DNA of 64,000 bases from Microbacterium invictum (lineage in GTDB: Bacteria > Actinomycetota > Actinomycetes > Actinomycetales > Microbacteriaceae). The notes under the pieces were generated by a model, which was not told where the DNA came from, ran no database searches, and saw only the letters and a program-made list of their open reading frames with translations. The stretch is from the NCBI RefSeq assembly GCF_034421375.1, contig NZ_CP139779.1, forward strand, positions 3,162,001-3,226,000. The letters run 5' to 3'. Numbering within the stretch: position 1 is the stretch's first letter; each line of letters opens with the position of its first letter. The translations under genes and the position numbers were made by a program. Positions 1 through 8,054 of the stretch are shown in pieces.

Positions 1-320
1 GCAAAGACCTGCTCCGCGCCCGGATTCTCCATGCGACCGTGCTGCAGGTGCGCGGCCAGCTCGCCGCCGCCGACCAGGAGCTCACCGCCTGCGCGGAAGA
101 GGCCGACGGCCAGGGATGGGCGGGGATCGCCGCCTTCGCGTACCAGCACCGCGGCAAGACCCGCTACGACGGCGAGGATTACGACGCCGCCCGCACCGAC
201 TTCAAGCGCGCCCTGTTCCTCCGGCAGGAGTCGGGCGCGCCCGACGAACAGCTCGAATCGACCCTCCTCGCGATCGACGCGTCCGAGCGGCGGCGCATGC
301 GGTCGTCGGTCGCGAGCTGA
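1..320 (+). CDS. TPR-like protein, C-terminal part only (cut by window start)
   Basis: The frame is already open at base 3 and closes at TGA 318-320, leaving about 105 residues. The visible part looks all-helical. A segment around YDGEDYDAARTDFKRAL has the spacing of a tetratricopeptide repeat, preceded by an Ala/Glu-rich helix pair and followed by an Arg-rich end. Any N-terminal domain lies outside the window, so the function cannot be assigned; a scaffold or protein-interaction role is all that TPR-like helices suggest. It is followed 30 bases later by the SprT-like gene, which has its own promoter-like hexamer. Confidence 0.6.
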   Translation, partial: KDLLRARILHATVLQVRGQLAAADQELTACAEEADGQGWAGIAAFAYQHRGKTRYDGEDYDAARTDFKRALFLRQESGAPDEQLESTLLAIDASERRRMRSSVAS

Positions 321-337
321 GTGTCGTAGGTACGTTC

Positions 338-343
338 TACTGT
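338..343 (+). promoter_or_regulatory. -10 hexamer TACTGT for a leaderless SprT-like gene
   Basis: TACTGT ends 7 bases before the ATG at 351 and no purine-rich ribosome site lies between them. This is the geometry expected when transcription starts at the start codon. Inference from spacing only. Confidence 0.4.
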
Positions 344-350
344 TTCGAGC

Positions 351-908
351 ATGTCAGAACCTGAACGTGTGCGCGTGTGGGCGAACGCCCTGATCGACCG
401 GCACCTCGACCCCTCCTGGACCTTCGGCTTCGACAACGCCAAGCGGCGCGCGGGGCTGTGCGATTTCCGGCGCAAGCGCATCAGCGTCTCGCGCTATCTG
501 TCGGCGCGCTACGACGACGACACCAATCATCAGACCCTCCTGCACGAGGTCGCCCACGCCCTGGCGGGGCCTGCGGCCGGCCACGGCGCGGAGTGGAAGC
601 GCATCGCGCGGGGACTCGGATATGTCGGAGGCACCACCCATGACGGCGAGACCGCCGTCGAGCTCGCCCCCTGGGTGGGGGTCTGCCCCGCCGGCCACAC
701 CGCATACCGCCACCGGCGGCCACCTCGCGCGACATCCTGCGTCGCCTGCGCGCCGCGGTTCGACCGCCGGTACCTCTTCACGTGGACGCGCCGCGAGATC
801 TCCGCTGCCGCTCGCCTGGCGGCGATGACGCCGCGTTCCGATCGCGATCCCGACAGCGTGTCAGAGGCCCGCGATGCGGTCGCCACGGGCGACCGGCACC
901 GCCGCTGA
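351..908 (+). CDS. SprT-like zinc metalloprotease-domain protein
   Basis: A 185-residue protein with the SprT-like pattern. The HExxH zinc site is at His65-Glu66-His69 (LLHEVAHAL), with His78 in AAGHGAEW as the probable third ligand. Further on, a CPAGH element and an SCVAC pair resemble the small zinc ribbon that ends many SprT-like proteins. The family includes SPRTN/Wss1-related proteases of DNA-protein crosslinks, but bacterial members are mostly uncharacterised, so the substrate is unknown. The start is fixed by the TACTGT hexamer and the lack of a better upstream codon. The last 48 bases overlap the 3' end of the convergent ComB-like gene. The C-terminal 30 residues are acidic/basic and probably disordered. 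Confidence 0.85.
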   Translation: MSEPERVRVWANALIDRHLDPSWTFGFDNAKRRAGLCDFRRKRISVSRYLSARYDDDTNHQTLLHEVAHALAGPAAGHGAEWKRIARGLGYVGGTTHDGETAVELAPWVGVCPAGHTAYRHRRPPRATSCVACAPRFDRRYLFTWTRREISAAARLAAMTPRSDRDPDSVSEARDAVATGDRHRR

Positions 909-1541
909 CGCGTCGATCTCGGCGGCGCGGACGACGGCGTCGCGCAGGCCCTTCTCGATGAGCTCCTGGCCCGAGCCGCTCGCGGTGAGGAGGTGGCGCA
1001 CCGCTCCGCGCAGGCCGCGGAACGACTCCCCCGCGGTGGCCGCCTCGGGCGAGGAGTGGTCGATCCCCCGCGTGGCGAGCGCATCGATCACGGCACCCGC
1101 GCCGAGGAGATCCTCCACGGCGAAGCGCAGCGGGTCGCCGCCATGACCGAGCTCGCCGGCGGGGATGACCGACACCGAGGTGCGCCGGCCGCGTCGCGCC
1201 TGCTCGTCGGCGATGGCCTGCGCGACGGCGGAGGCGTTGCGAAGACCGGCGAGGAGCACGATGGGGCCCGCCGGGTCGTCCTGAACCGGATGGGGACCCG
1301 CGGGCTCGGGGCCAGCGGCCGCGGCGGCGGCTGCGGTGACTCGGGCGCCGTTGAGCGACACGGCGAAGGCCGCGTCATCCAGGATCAGGTCCTCACCGCG
1401 GTCGACGACGTCGACCACGGTGCTCGAGAACCGGAGCACGTCGACGACGACGACGACGTCGGCGGGCGCGAGGCGCGCGAGGGCGTCCAGGCCCCAGTCC
1501 AGGCGCACCTGATAGCGGGATTGATCGAAGGGCGAGGGCAT
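861..1541 (-). CDS. ComB-family 2-phosphosulfolactate phosphatase-like protein
   Basis: The 226-residue product matches the ComB fold family. An early DVVVVVDVLRFSSTVVDVVDRG segment corresponds to the family's conserved D-V-L-R-A/F-S-T-T core, and there are later LLAGLRNASAVA and VIPAGELG segments. ComB removes phosphate from 2-phosphosulfolactate in coenzyme M synthesis, but actinobacteria carrying this gene generally do not make coenzyme M, so the true substrate is open. The gene is monocistronic, convergent with the SprT-like gene (48-base tail overlap) and divergent from the SRPBCC gene. The ATG at 1541 is preceded by TAGGCT at 6-base distance, supporting a leaderless start. Confidence 0.75.
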   Translation of the reverse strand: MPSPFDQSRYQVRLDWGLDALARLAPADVVVVVDVLRFSSTVVDVVDRGEDLILDDAAFAVSLNGARVTAAAAAAAGPEPAGPHPVQDDPAGPIVLLAGLRNASAVAQAIADEQARRGRRTSVSVIPAGELGHGGDPLRFAVEDLLGAGAVIDALATRGIDHSSPEAATAGESFRGLRGAVRHLLTASGSGQELIEKGLRDAVVRAAEIDASAAVPVARGDRIAGL

Positions 1542-1547
1542 CCCGTC

Positions 1548-1553
1548 AGCCTA
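1548..1553 (-). promoter_or_regulatory. -10 hexamer TAGGCT for the ComB-like gene
   Basis: TAGGCT on the minus strand lies 6 bases upstream of the ATG at 1541. No Shine-Dalgarno sequence intervenes. Suggested leaderless promoter. Confidence 0.45.
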
Positions 1554-1593
1554 AACGGGCGGGCGGGGTGGCACGGAATGACAGAGTGGGCTC

Positions 1594-2127
1594 ATGCGGA
1601 TCATGCTCAAGCTCGTCATCGACTGCGATGCGGATGCCGCGTGGCGGGCACTGCACTCCCCTCGCGCGGTGGCGGAACTGTACGGGCCGCTCGTGCAGCT
1701 GACGCCCCTCGAACCCGACGAGCTGCCTACCGCGTGGGAGCCGGGCGCCGAGGTCGGCGTCGAGATGAGCCTGGGCGGCCGGGTCTCGCTCGGCCGCCAG
1801 ATCATCCACGCCAGTGATCGGACGGTCAGCGGACCCGACGGGCCGATCCGGATCTTCCGCGACAGCGGCATCCCGATCTCCGGGCCGCTCGCGGCCCTCG
1901 ATGTCTGGGACCACCAGATGGCGGTCTCGCCCGCGCCGGGCGATCCGACCAAGACGCTCTGGCGGGATCGCCTCGTCATCGGCGGGGCGGCCGCCCCCGC
2001 TCTCTGGCCGGGGCTGTGGGCCGCGTGGCAGTGGCGCGCGGCGCGCATCCGCGCCCTCGCGCCGACGTGGGCGCACGACCCGGCGCCCGAGGCCCCGACG
2101 CCCGAGGACTCGACGCCCGAGGCCTGA
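1594..2127 (+). CDS. SRPBCC (START-like) family protein
   Basis: The 177-residue product begins with the typical SRPBCC strand and helix (MLKLVIDCDADAAWRALHSP), which opens the hydrophobic-cavity fold of the polyketide-cyclase/AHSA1/START superfamily. A loop of alternating strands and a long C-terminal helix (LWPGLWAAWQWRAARIRAL) complete it. The fold binds small hydrophobic ligands, but nothing here identifies the ligand. The end is an acidic, Pro-rich tail (PEAPTPEDSTPEA). The ATG at 1594 has a CAGAGT hexamer 6 bases upstream, a weaker version of the leaderless geometry seen elsewhere in this window. Confidence 0.75.
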   Translation: MRIMLKLVIDCDADAAWRALHSPRAVAELYGPLVQLTPLEPDELPTAWEPGAEVGVEMSLGGRVSLGRQIIHASDRTVSGPDGPIRIFRDSGIPISGPLAALDVWDHQMAVSPAPGDPTKTLWRDRLVIGGAAAPALWPGLWAAWQWRAARIRALAPTWAHDPAPEAPTPEDSTPEA

Positions 2128-2420
2128 CCGCGCGGCCGTCCGCTCGAGGCGTCGCAGCCACCGCAGCGACCGAAACCCACCTCGGCCGTCGAGTCGGGCG
2201 CAGCATCGCAGCGGCCGAAACCCACCTCCGCCGCCGAGGCCCACCGTGACGCGATGGGTCTCGGCGCCACAGGTAGGTCTCGGCGGGGTGGGTGCGGGGC
2301 GGGTGCGGCGCGGCGCGTGCGGCGCGGCGGGTGCGGTGCGGCGCGGCGGGTGCGGCGCGGCGGGTCGGCGCGACGGATATGGCCGATGTGGCGCGGCGAG
2401 AAGCCGCCGCGCGCGGCGCG
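2128..2420. repeat. Intergenic GC-rich repeat region
   Basis: This 293-base gap between convergent genes has no convincing gene. Two 21-base near-identical copies (GCAGCGACCGAAACCCACCTC-type) lie at 2163-2183 and 2208-2228, with one mismatch. They are followed by partly complementary AGGTAGGTCTCGG-type segments near 2264-2284 that could fold back on them. From about 2288 to 2373 runs an imperfect tandem array of GGGTGCGGCGCGGC units of about 14-19 bases. Either part could terminate transcription from both sides; no T-tract is present. Confidence 0.7.
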
Positions 2421-3893
2421 CTACTCGGCGAGCGCCTCGACCGGGGCGACCCGCGTCGCGAGGCGCGTGGGCACCACCGCGGCGATGAGGGTGAGCGCGG
2501 CGGTCGCGCCCACCACGACGAGGACGGGGATGAGCGGCACGGCCGGCCACACGAACGTGGGGCCGGGCGGAAGGCTCGGGTCTCCGGGCACCGAGCCGAG
2601 CAGCGACTGCGCACCGGCCCACCCGTAGGCGACGCCCAGCACGAGGCCGGTCGCGAGGGCGGCGATCGTGAGGTGCGCGGCTTCCAGCAGCACGACCTTC
2701 CGCACCTGCGGCGCGGTGAGGCCGAGGGCGCGGAGGAGCCCGAGCTCGCGGCGACGCTGCACGACACCCAGCGTGAGCAGGTTCACCAGGCCCACCGCAG
2801 CGATCACCGCCGAGACCGCCACGAGCACCATCATCACCGCAGCGAAGGTGTCGAGCACCGCCGCCATCTCGCTCGGCAGCTCGCCGCCCGCCGACGCCGT
2901 GAGAACGGCCTTGGTCGACTCGATGGCCACCGCGAACATCGTCACGAGCGTCACACCCATCACCACGCCGATCGCCATGCGACTCGACCGCTCGGGGTAG
3001 CGCAGCGCGTTCTCGGCCGCCAACCTCGCGGTCACCGACCCGCCGAAGAGCCGGCCGATCAGCCGCAGAACGGGCGGCATGACGAGCGTCGCACCGAGCG
3101 CGATCCCGGTGAAGGAGAGGATGCCGCCGCCGAACGCGACGACGACCCCGAGCGGGCTCACGAGCCCGAGCGCGACACCCGCGGCCAGCAGTGCACCCCC
3201 GATCACGAACAGCACGACAGCGGCGATGTTGCGCCCGGTGCGGCGGGCGACCTGTTCGCGGGTGGCCTCCACAGCACCGCCGAGCGCCTGCATGGGCGTG
3301 ACCGTCAGAACCCGCCGCGACCCCGCCCACGCGGCGACCCAGGTGGTGAGGGCGACGATAACAGCGGGCACGACGAGTTCCCCGGTGACGACGCGGTACG
3401 ACACGCCGTCGAGGCCGAGCACCTCGGTGCCGATCGCGACGCCGAGCGCGGCGACGCCGGTGCCGAGGACGAGGCCCGCGAACGCTCCGATGACGCCGAC
3501 GACGAGGCCCTGCCGGGCGACCTCCTGACGCTGCGCGCGGGCGGAGGCGCCGATGAGGCGCAGCAGGGCGATCTGCCGGGTGCGCCCGGCGATGACCGTG
3601 GCGAACGTGTTGGCGGTGACGATGCCGGCGACGTACACCGCGACGCCGACGAGGATGACGGTGAGGAAGCTCAGCACGAACGCGAGCGTCTCGCTGTCGC
3701 CGATGTAGGGGTCGGAGCGCAGGATCGCGGCGAGATAGCCGGTGACCGAGACGAGGATCACGCCGAAGGCGCTGGAGATCGCGGCGACCAGGATGCTCGC
3801 GCCCATGCCGCGCTCGCGCAGGAAGACCCATCGCGGGGCGGCGGTCCGCGGCATCCGGTCTGTCCTGTCGTCCGCCAGGGCGACCGCGCTCAT
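2421..3893 (-). CDS. FtsX-type ABC transporter permease
   Basis: A 490-residue membrane protein with about nine or ten hydrophobic segments in two FtsX-like sets. The C-terminal set is classical: a segment ending VNLLTLGVVQRRRELGLLRALG (a conserved R-R-E-x-G-x-L-R-A-x-G motif of MacB/LolC permeases), then two more membrane spans. The first copy carries RTRQIALLRLIGAS, the same motif in weaker form. The large extracytoplasmic MacB domain is short or absent. It overlaps the upstream ATPase gene by ATGA (3890-3893), so the two form one exporter. The neighbouring response regulator and kinase suggest a stress- or peptide-responsive exporter, but the substrate cannot be told. Confidence 0.88.
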   Translation of the reverse strand: MSAVALADDRTDRMPRTAAPRWVFLRERGMGASILVAAISSAFGVILVSVTGYLAAILRSDPYIGDSETLAFVLSFLTVILVGVAVYVAGIVTANTFATVIAGRTRQIALLRLIGASARAQRQEVARQGLVVGVIGAFAGLVLGTGVAALGVAIGTEVLGLDGVSYRVVTGELVVPAVIVALTTWVAAWAGSRRVLTVTPMQALGGAVEATREQVARRTGRNIAAVVLFVIGGALLAAGVALGLVSPLGVVVAFGGGILSFTGIALGATLVMPPVLRLIGRLFGGSVTARLAAENALRYPERSSRMAIGVVMGVTLVTMFAVAIESTKAVLTASAGGELPSEMAAVLDTFAAVMMVLVAVSAVIAAVGLVNLLTLGVVQRRRELGLLRALGLTAPQVRKVVLLEAAHLTIAALATGLVLGVAYGWAGAQSLLGSVPGDPSLPPGPTFVWPAVPLIPVLVVVGATAALTLIAAVVPTRLATRVAPVEALAE

Positions 3894-4672
3894 GCGCCCA
3901 CCTCCGCGGCGGGACCGGTCAGTTCGCCGGCGAGGAGGAACGCCGCGATCTCTTCGGCGCTCTGGCGGGGCTTGTCGGCGGCGATACGGCCGTCGCCGAG
4001 CACGATCACGCGATCCGCGTGGCTCGCGGCGACGGGGTCGTGGGTGACCATCGCGATCGACTGGCCGTGCTCACGGCTGGCGTCGGAGAGGAGGCGCAGC
4101 ACCTCGCGGCCGCTCCGGGAGTCGAGGTTGCCGGTCGGCTCGTCGGCGAAGACCACGTCGGGGGCGGTGGCGAGGGCGCGGGCGATCGCGACGCGCTGCT
4201 GCTGACCGCCGGAGAGCTCGTGCGGTCGATGCCCGAGCCGCGAGGTCAGCCCGAGCGTGGCGACGAGCCGGTCGATGCGGGCGCGCTCCAGGGCGGACGG
4301 GCGACGTCCGTCGAGGTCGAAGGGCAGGAGGATGTTGCCCAGGGCGTCCAGGGTGGGCACGAGGTTGAACGCCTGGAAGACGAACCCGACCCGGCGGCGA
4401 CGAAGAATAGTGAGCTCGACGTCGGTGAGCCCGGTGATCTCGGTGTCGCCGAGCCACGCGCGGCCCGAGGTGGCGGCGTCGAGCCCCGCCATGACGTGCA
4501 TGAGCGTGGACTTGCCCGAGCCGGACGGGCCCATGATCGCGGTGAACTCGCCGCGGCGGATGCCGACGGTCACGCCGTCGAGGGCGCGCACTGCGCTGTC
4601 GCCGGTGCCGTAAGTCTTGGTCAGCTGTTGCACCCGAGCGGCGAGGCCCAGGTCTGTGGAGGAGATGTGCAT
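3890..4672 (-). CDS. ABC transporter ATP-binding protein (MacB/LolD type)
   Basis: A 260-residue ATPase with Walker A GPSGSGKST (residues 48-56), the MacB/LolD-type VGFVFQAFNLVPTL Q-loop region, signature LSGGQQQRVAIARAL, Walker B VVFADEPTGNLDS and an H-loop MVTHDP. It energises the FtsX permease whose start it overlaps by four bases. The frame extends upstream to 4765, but the ATG at 4672 is preferred: it begins just before the conserved fold and has TAGCGT 7 bases upstream, fitting a leaderless start. A promoter here would be shared by both exporter genes. Confidence 0.9.
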   Translation of the reverse strand: MHISSTDLGLAARVQQLTKTYGTGDSAVRALDGVTVGIRRGEFTAIMGPSGSGKSTLMHVMAGLDAATSGRAWLGDTEITGLTDVELTILRRRRVGFVFQAFNLVPTLDALGNILLPFDLDGRRPSALERARIDRLVATLGLTSRLGHRPHELSGGQQQRVAIARALATAPDVVFADEPTGNLDSRSGREVLRLLSDASREHGQSIAMVTHDPVAASHADRVIVLGDGRIAADKPRQSAEEIAAFLLAGELTGPAAEVGA

Positions 4673-4679
4673 GTCTTCG

Positions 4680-4685
4680 ACGCTA
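4680..4685 (-). promoter_or_regulatory. -10 hexamer TAGCGT for the exporter operon
   Basis: TAGCGT lies 7 bases upstream of the preferred ATG at 4672 on the minus strand, with no ribosome-binding site between. It both suggests the promoter and decides the start codon. Confidence 0.45.
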
Positions 4686-4760
4686 GGAATCACGGGGGTA
4701 CGCGCGCGTCGGCCCCGCGGCCGATCCGTGTACATCGGAAGGATGACGCGGGTCCGCGTC

Positions 4761-4911
4761 GCCACCTCTCACGAGCCCGCTCATCGAGGTGGCACAAATG
4801 GTCGGGGAGGACGCCCCACAGCGACCATCTCCGCCACCTCAATCGGACGCTGCACATCGAAGTGGCACAAATGGTCGGGGAGGACGCCCCACAGCGACCA
4901 TCTCCGCAACC
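4761..4911. repeat. Palindromic 46-base direct repeats (REP/BIME-like)
   Basis: An exact 46-base sequence occurs at 4789-4834 and again at 4862-4907, 73 bases apart. Each copy contains nested inverted repeats: ATGGTCG (4798-4804) with CGACCAT (4822-4828), and GGGG with CCCC in the middle. The first copy is also bracketed by GAGGTGGC (4786-4793) and GCCACCTC (4833-4840), and a further GCCACCTC sits at 4761-4768. Each unit could fold into a long hairpin. It fills the gap between the divergent exporter promoter and the 3' end of the response-regulator gene. Confidence 0.85.
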
Positions 4912-4945
4912 CCGATCCCGGCCGCATCTGCCGACCGCGGCGCGC

Positions 4946-5584
4946 TCAGGCCAGACCGTGCTCGAAGGCGAAGACCACCAGCTGGACGCGGTCGCGCAGG
5001 GCGAGCTTGGTCAGGATGCGACTGATGTGCGTCTTGACGGTGGCCTCCGACAGGTACTCCCGGGCGGCGATCTCGGCGTTGGAGAGCCCGCGCGCAGCGA
5101 GCGCGAAGATCTCCCGCTCGCGCTCGGTGAGCTCACCGTATGCCGGCGGCACGGGTCGCGGCGCAGCCTCGGCGAAGCGGGCGAACAGATCGCGGGTCGC
5201 CGAGGCGGCGATCACCGCCGATCCCGCGTGCACCGTGCGGATCGCCGCCAGGAGGAACTCGGGATCGGCGTCCTTCAGCAGGAATCCGCTCGCGCCCCCG
5301 CGGATCGCCCGCGCCGCGGCCTCGTCGAGGTCGAAGGTCGTCAGCATCACCACGCGCGGCGGGTCAGGGTCGCCGAGCAGCGCGGCGGTGGCGGCGAGGC
5401 CGTCCATCACCGGCATCCGGATGTCCATCAGCACCACGTCCGGCCGGGCCGCGCGCACGACGGTCAGCGCCTCGCGCCCGTCAGCGGCCTCGCCCACCAC
5501 CTCGAGGTCGGACTGCGAGTCGACCACCATCCGGATCCCCGCCCGGAAGAGCGCCTGGTCGTCGACCAGTACGACCCGGATCAC
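4946..5584 (-). CDS. NarL/LuxR-family response regulator
   Basis: A 212-residue two-component regulator. The receiver domain occupies about residues 1-120, with acidic pair Asp8-Asp9, phospho-acceptor Asp54 (VVLMDIRMP) and a conserved Lys in FLLKDADPE. The C-terminal LuxR helix-turn-helix follows (ELTEREREIFALAARGLSNAEIA ... EATVKTHISRILTKL). The frame is open to 5812, but the GTG at 5584 is chosen because VIRVVLVDDQ is the canonical receiver start and GGAAGG lies just upstream. The histidine kinase gene ends 148 bases upstream, so both are probably on one transcript. Its likely targets include the adjacent exporter genes, by analogy with similar clusters. Confidence 0.92.
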   Translation of the reverse strand: MIRVVLVDDQALFRAGIRMVVDSQSDLEVVGEAADGREALTVVRAARPDVVLMDIRMPVMDGLAATAALLGDPDPPRVVMLTTFDLDEAAARAIRGGASGFLLKDADPEFLLAAIRTVHAGSAVIAASATRDLFARFAEAAPRPVPPAYGELTEREREIFALAARGLSNAEIAAREYLSEATVKTHISRILTKLALRDRVQLVVFAFEHGLA

Positions 5585-5732
5585 CGCCTTCCCCCGTCCG
5601 CACGGAGGCAACGGCGGGGATCCGGGGCAACACGCCGGCCCGCGCCGCGCCCGACCGGCGTGGCCGTCGAGAGACCCGCGGTTGTGCACGGCGCCGGCGC
5701 GCACGGCGAAAGGGCGGGCAGCCGCGAGGGGA

Positions 5733-6914
5733 TCATGCCCGACCCCCCACCACCGGGATCGAGGCGCGCACGACGAACGAGCCGGACTCCTCCATCGCGG
5801 CGAAGTCGCCACCCGCGAGCTGCGTGCGCTCCCGCATGCCGATGACCCCGTGTCCCGTGCGGCCCGGGGTCGACGACCCGGCTGCGACGGAGTTCTTCAC
5901 GGTGAGATCGACCCGATCCGCGAACCACGACAGGCCCACCTCGACCGGGCCGCCCGCCTCCCCGTGCCGGAGCGCGTTCGTCAGCGCCTCCTGCAGGATG
6001 CGGTAGACAGCGATCTGGACGGATGCCGGCGGCTCGCCCGGCGGGGCGGGGTCGATGTCGACGCGCAAGTCGACCCCCGCGGCGCGCACCTGCGCCCACA
6101 GCTCCTCGAGGTCGGCCAGGCTCGGCTGCGGCCCGTCGCCCTGGCTGTGGCGCAGCTGGGTGAGGAGCAGCCGCACGTCGGCAAGGGCCGCACGGGCCGT
6201 CGACGAGATCGTCTGCAGGGCGGCCGTCGCCGCCTGCGGATCGGCCGCGGCGGCGTATCGGGCCCCATCGGCCTGGGCCACGACCACCGCCAGCGAGTGG
6301 GCCACCACGTCGTGCATGTCTCGGGCAATCCGCGCGCGCTCGAACTCCGACCGCGCCTCCTCTTCGGCCCGCTCCTGCGCCAGGCGGTTCTCGCGCGCGC
6401 GGCGCGCGGTGCGCACGAGCGCTCCGCAGGTCCAGGCGAGCATCAACGCGAAAGTCGCTCCCCCGAGAACGATCACCGCGATGGGGAGCACCGACAGGTC
6501 GAGGGGCGCGGAGTACAGCGGCCCGAGGTACAGGTAGAGGGTGATCACGATGGCGCCCGTCACCGCCGACGCGAGCCCGGCCCAGAACACGCGGATGCTC
6601 CCATAGGCCGCCGCGGCGTAGAGCACGCCGAAGACCGCGACATCGACCAGGCTGGGCCCGCGCAGCAGGCTCATCTGCAGAACAGCGCCCGCCCACGCCA
6701 ATGCCAGCGCCACCCCCGGCGAGAATCTGCGGAACCCGAGGGCCGCGCTGAAGAGCAGGACGTAACCGATGACCCCGAGCACTGTCAGCGTCCCGGTGGG
6801 TGGCCCGAGCACCCCGACACCGGCGTTCAGCTCGAAGACGACAGCGACGAAGAAGAAGCCGGCCGCCAGCGCGATGTCGGTCGCGGTCTGGAGGGGACGA
6901 AGCGGTCGGAACAC
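5733..6914 (-). CDS. Sensor histidine kinase (HisKA_3 family)
   Basis: A 393-residue NarX/DesK-like kinase. Residues 10-165 hold about five or six membrane spans and no large extracellular domain, so the stimulus is probably sensed in or near the membrane. The HisKA_3 phosphorylation box is RIARDMHDVVAHSLAVVV, with His201 the acceptor. The ATPase domain follows, with an N-box LQEALTNALRHG and a G-box RTGHGVIGMRER. It phosphorylates the downstream response regulator. The GTG at 6914 has TAGCGT 6 bases upstream and no ribosome site, consistent with a leaderless promoter divergent from the pyrimidine operon. Confidence 0.92.
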   Translation of the reverse strand: MFRPLRPLQTATDIALAAGFFFVAVVFELNAGVGVLGPPTGTLTVLGVIGYVLLFSAALGFRRFSPGVALALAWAGAVLQMSLLRGPSLVDVAVFGVLYAAAAYGSIRVFWAGLASAVTGAIVITLYLYLGPLYSAPLDLSVLPIAVIVLGGATFALMLAWTCGALVRTARRARENRLAQERAEEEARSEFERARIARDMHDVVAHSLAVVVAQADGARYAAAADPQAATAALQTISSTARAALADVRLLLTQLRHSQGDGPQPSLADLEELWAQVRAAGVDLRVDIDPAPPGEPPASVQIAVYRILQEALTNALRHGEAGGPVEVGLSWFADRVDLTVKNSVAAGSSTPGRTGHGVIGMRERTQLAGGDFAAMEESGSFVVRASIPVVGGRA

Positions 6915-6920
6915 CGTTTC

Positions 6921-6926
6921 ACGCTA
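6921..6926 (-). promoter_or_regulatory. -10 hexamer TAGCGT for the kinase-regulator operon
   Basis: TAGCGT on the minus strand ends 6 bases before the GTG at 6914. Same hexamer and nearly the same spacing as the exporter promoter at 4680-4685, so the two units may be co-expressed. Confidence 0.45.
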
Positions 6927-7015
6927 GAGGAGCGGATGCCCCGTGGCATCCGTCGTCCGATGTATCTCCCCGACGCGGCTCCGGCCCCTTGTGGGCGCGG
7001 CGCCGGAGGCTTTAC

Positions 7016-7025
7016 TGTCCGGACA
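7016..7025. promoter_or_regulatory. Palindrome TGTCCGGACA, possible operator of the pyrimidine operon
   Basis: A perfect 10-base palindrome overlaps a TTTACT hexamer (7011-7016) in the 248-base gap between the divergent kinase and beta-ureidopropionase genes. TGT-N-ACA symmetry is common in GntR- and TetR-type operators. A small GGATGCC/GGCATCC hairpin at 6934-6951 is the only other structure seen in the gap. No regulator gene is adjacent. Confidence 0.3.
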
Positions 7026-7162
7026 CAGGCCGAAACCGGGGGGAAACGTCCGGGAAGAAGGATCAGTCCGCGGGGGCGAGTACTCACCGGAACGATCCCG
7101 ACACCGGTCCCCGACGGCGTCAGCACGAAGAAGTACGGGACGACACGGATGGAGATGCGTAG

Positions 7163-8011
7163 ATGACGACGGTGCGCGCAGCGATCACACAGACCACCTG
7201 GACCGGCGACAAGGAGTCGATGCTTGACAAGCACGAGGGCTTCGCCCGGGATGCCGCCGCGCAGGGCGCCCAGGTGGTGTGCTTCCAGGAGCTGTTCTAC
7301 GGCCCCTACTTCGGCATCACGCAGGACAAGAAGTACTACCGCTTCGCCGAGGCCGCCGACGGACCGATCGTGCAGCGCTTCGCCGCGGTCGCCAAGGAGC
7401 TCGGCACGGTGATGGTGCTCCCGATCTACGAGGAGGCCGAGACCGGGGTCTACTACAACACCTCGGTGCTGGTCGACGCCGACGGCACCATCCTCGGAAA
7501 GTACCGCAAGCACCACCTCCCCCACCTCGACCGGTTCTGGGAGAAGTTCTACTTCCGTCCGGGGAACCTCGGCTACCCGGTCTTCGACAGCGCCGTCGGC
7601 CGGATCGGCATTTACATCTGCTACGACCGGCACTTCCCGGAGGGATGGCGCGAGCTCGGCCTGAACGACGCCCACATGGTGTTCAACCCCAACGCCACCA
7701 AGCCCGGCCTGTCGAATCGCCTCTGGGAAGTCGAGGGACCGGCCGCGGCGGTCGCGAACGGCTACTTCGTGCTGCAGCCCAACCGGGTGGGCCGCGAGGA
7801 CAACGAGTACGGCGACCTCGCCGTGGACTTCTACGGCACGAGCCAGGTCATCGACCCGCGGGGGAACTTCGTCGGCGAGCGCGGTTCGGGCACCGAGGAG
7901 GAGATCCTCGTGCGCGACCTGGACATGGACATGGTGCGCGAGATGCGCGACGACTGGCAGTTCTACCGCGATCGTCGCCCCGACTCCTACACGAAGATCG
8001 CGCGCCCCTGA
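7163..8011 (+). CDS. Beta-ureidopropionase / N-carbamoyl-beta-alanine amidohydrolase (nitrilase superfamily)
   Basis: A 282-residue nitrilase-fold amidohydrolase with the complete catalytic triad: Glu43 (CFQELFYGPYF), Lys116 (GKYRKHHLPH) and Cys153 (YICYDRHFPE). The long match to the ureidopropionase/N-carbamoylputrescine amidase branch, together with the dihydropyrimidinase gene immediately downstream, points to hydrolysis of N-carbamoyl-beta-alanine (or N-carbamoyl-beta-aminoisobutyrate) to the beta-amino acid, CO2 and ammonia. It opens the catabolic island. The ATG at 7163 is preceded by GGAG about 12 bases upstream; no better start exists. Alternative: N-carbamoylputrescine amidase, less likely in this context. 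Confidence 0.88.
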   Translation: MTTVRAAITQTTWTGDKESMLDKHEGFARDAAAQGAQVVCFQELFYGPYFGITQDKKYYRFAEAADGPIVQRFAAVAKELGTVMVLPIYEEAETGVYYNTSVLVDADGTILGKYRKHHLPHLDRFWEKFYFRPGNLGYPVFDSAVGRIGIYICYDRHFPEGWRELGLNDAHMVFNPNATKPGLSNRLWEVEGPAAAVANGYFVLQPNRVGREDNEYGDLAVDFYGTSQVIDPRGNFVGERGSGTEEEILVRDLDMDMVREMRDDWQFYRDRRPDSYTKIARP

Positions 8012-8054
8012 CCTCATCACCCATGGACATGAGCGCACGGACGAGCGGAGCGGT

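Noticed and set aside
1546..3831. Very long Arg-rich open frames opposite or beside real genes, such as this 761-codon one
   Set aside because: They have shadow composition (Arg/Gly/Ala/Pro runs), no domain and no start context, and real genes with recognisable domains occupy the same bases in another frame.
4789..4907. CRISPR array
   Set aside because: Only two repeats, 46 bases long, with strong internal palindromes and one 27-base spacer; no cas genes nearby.
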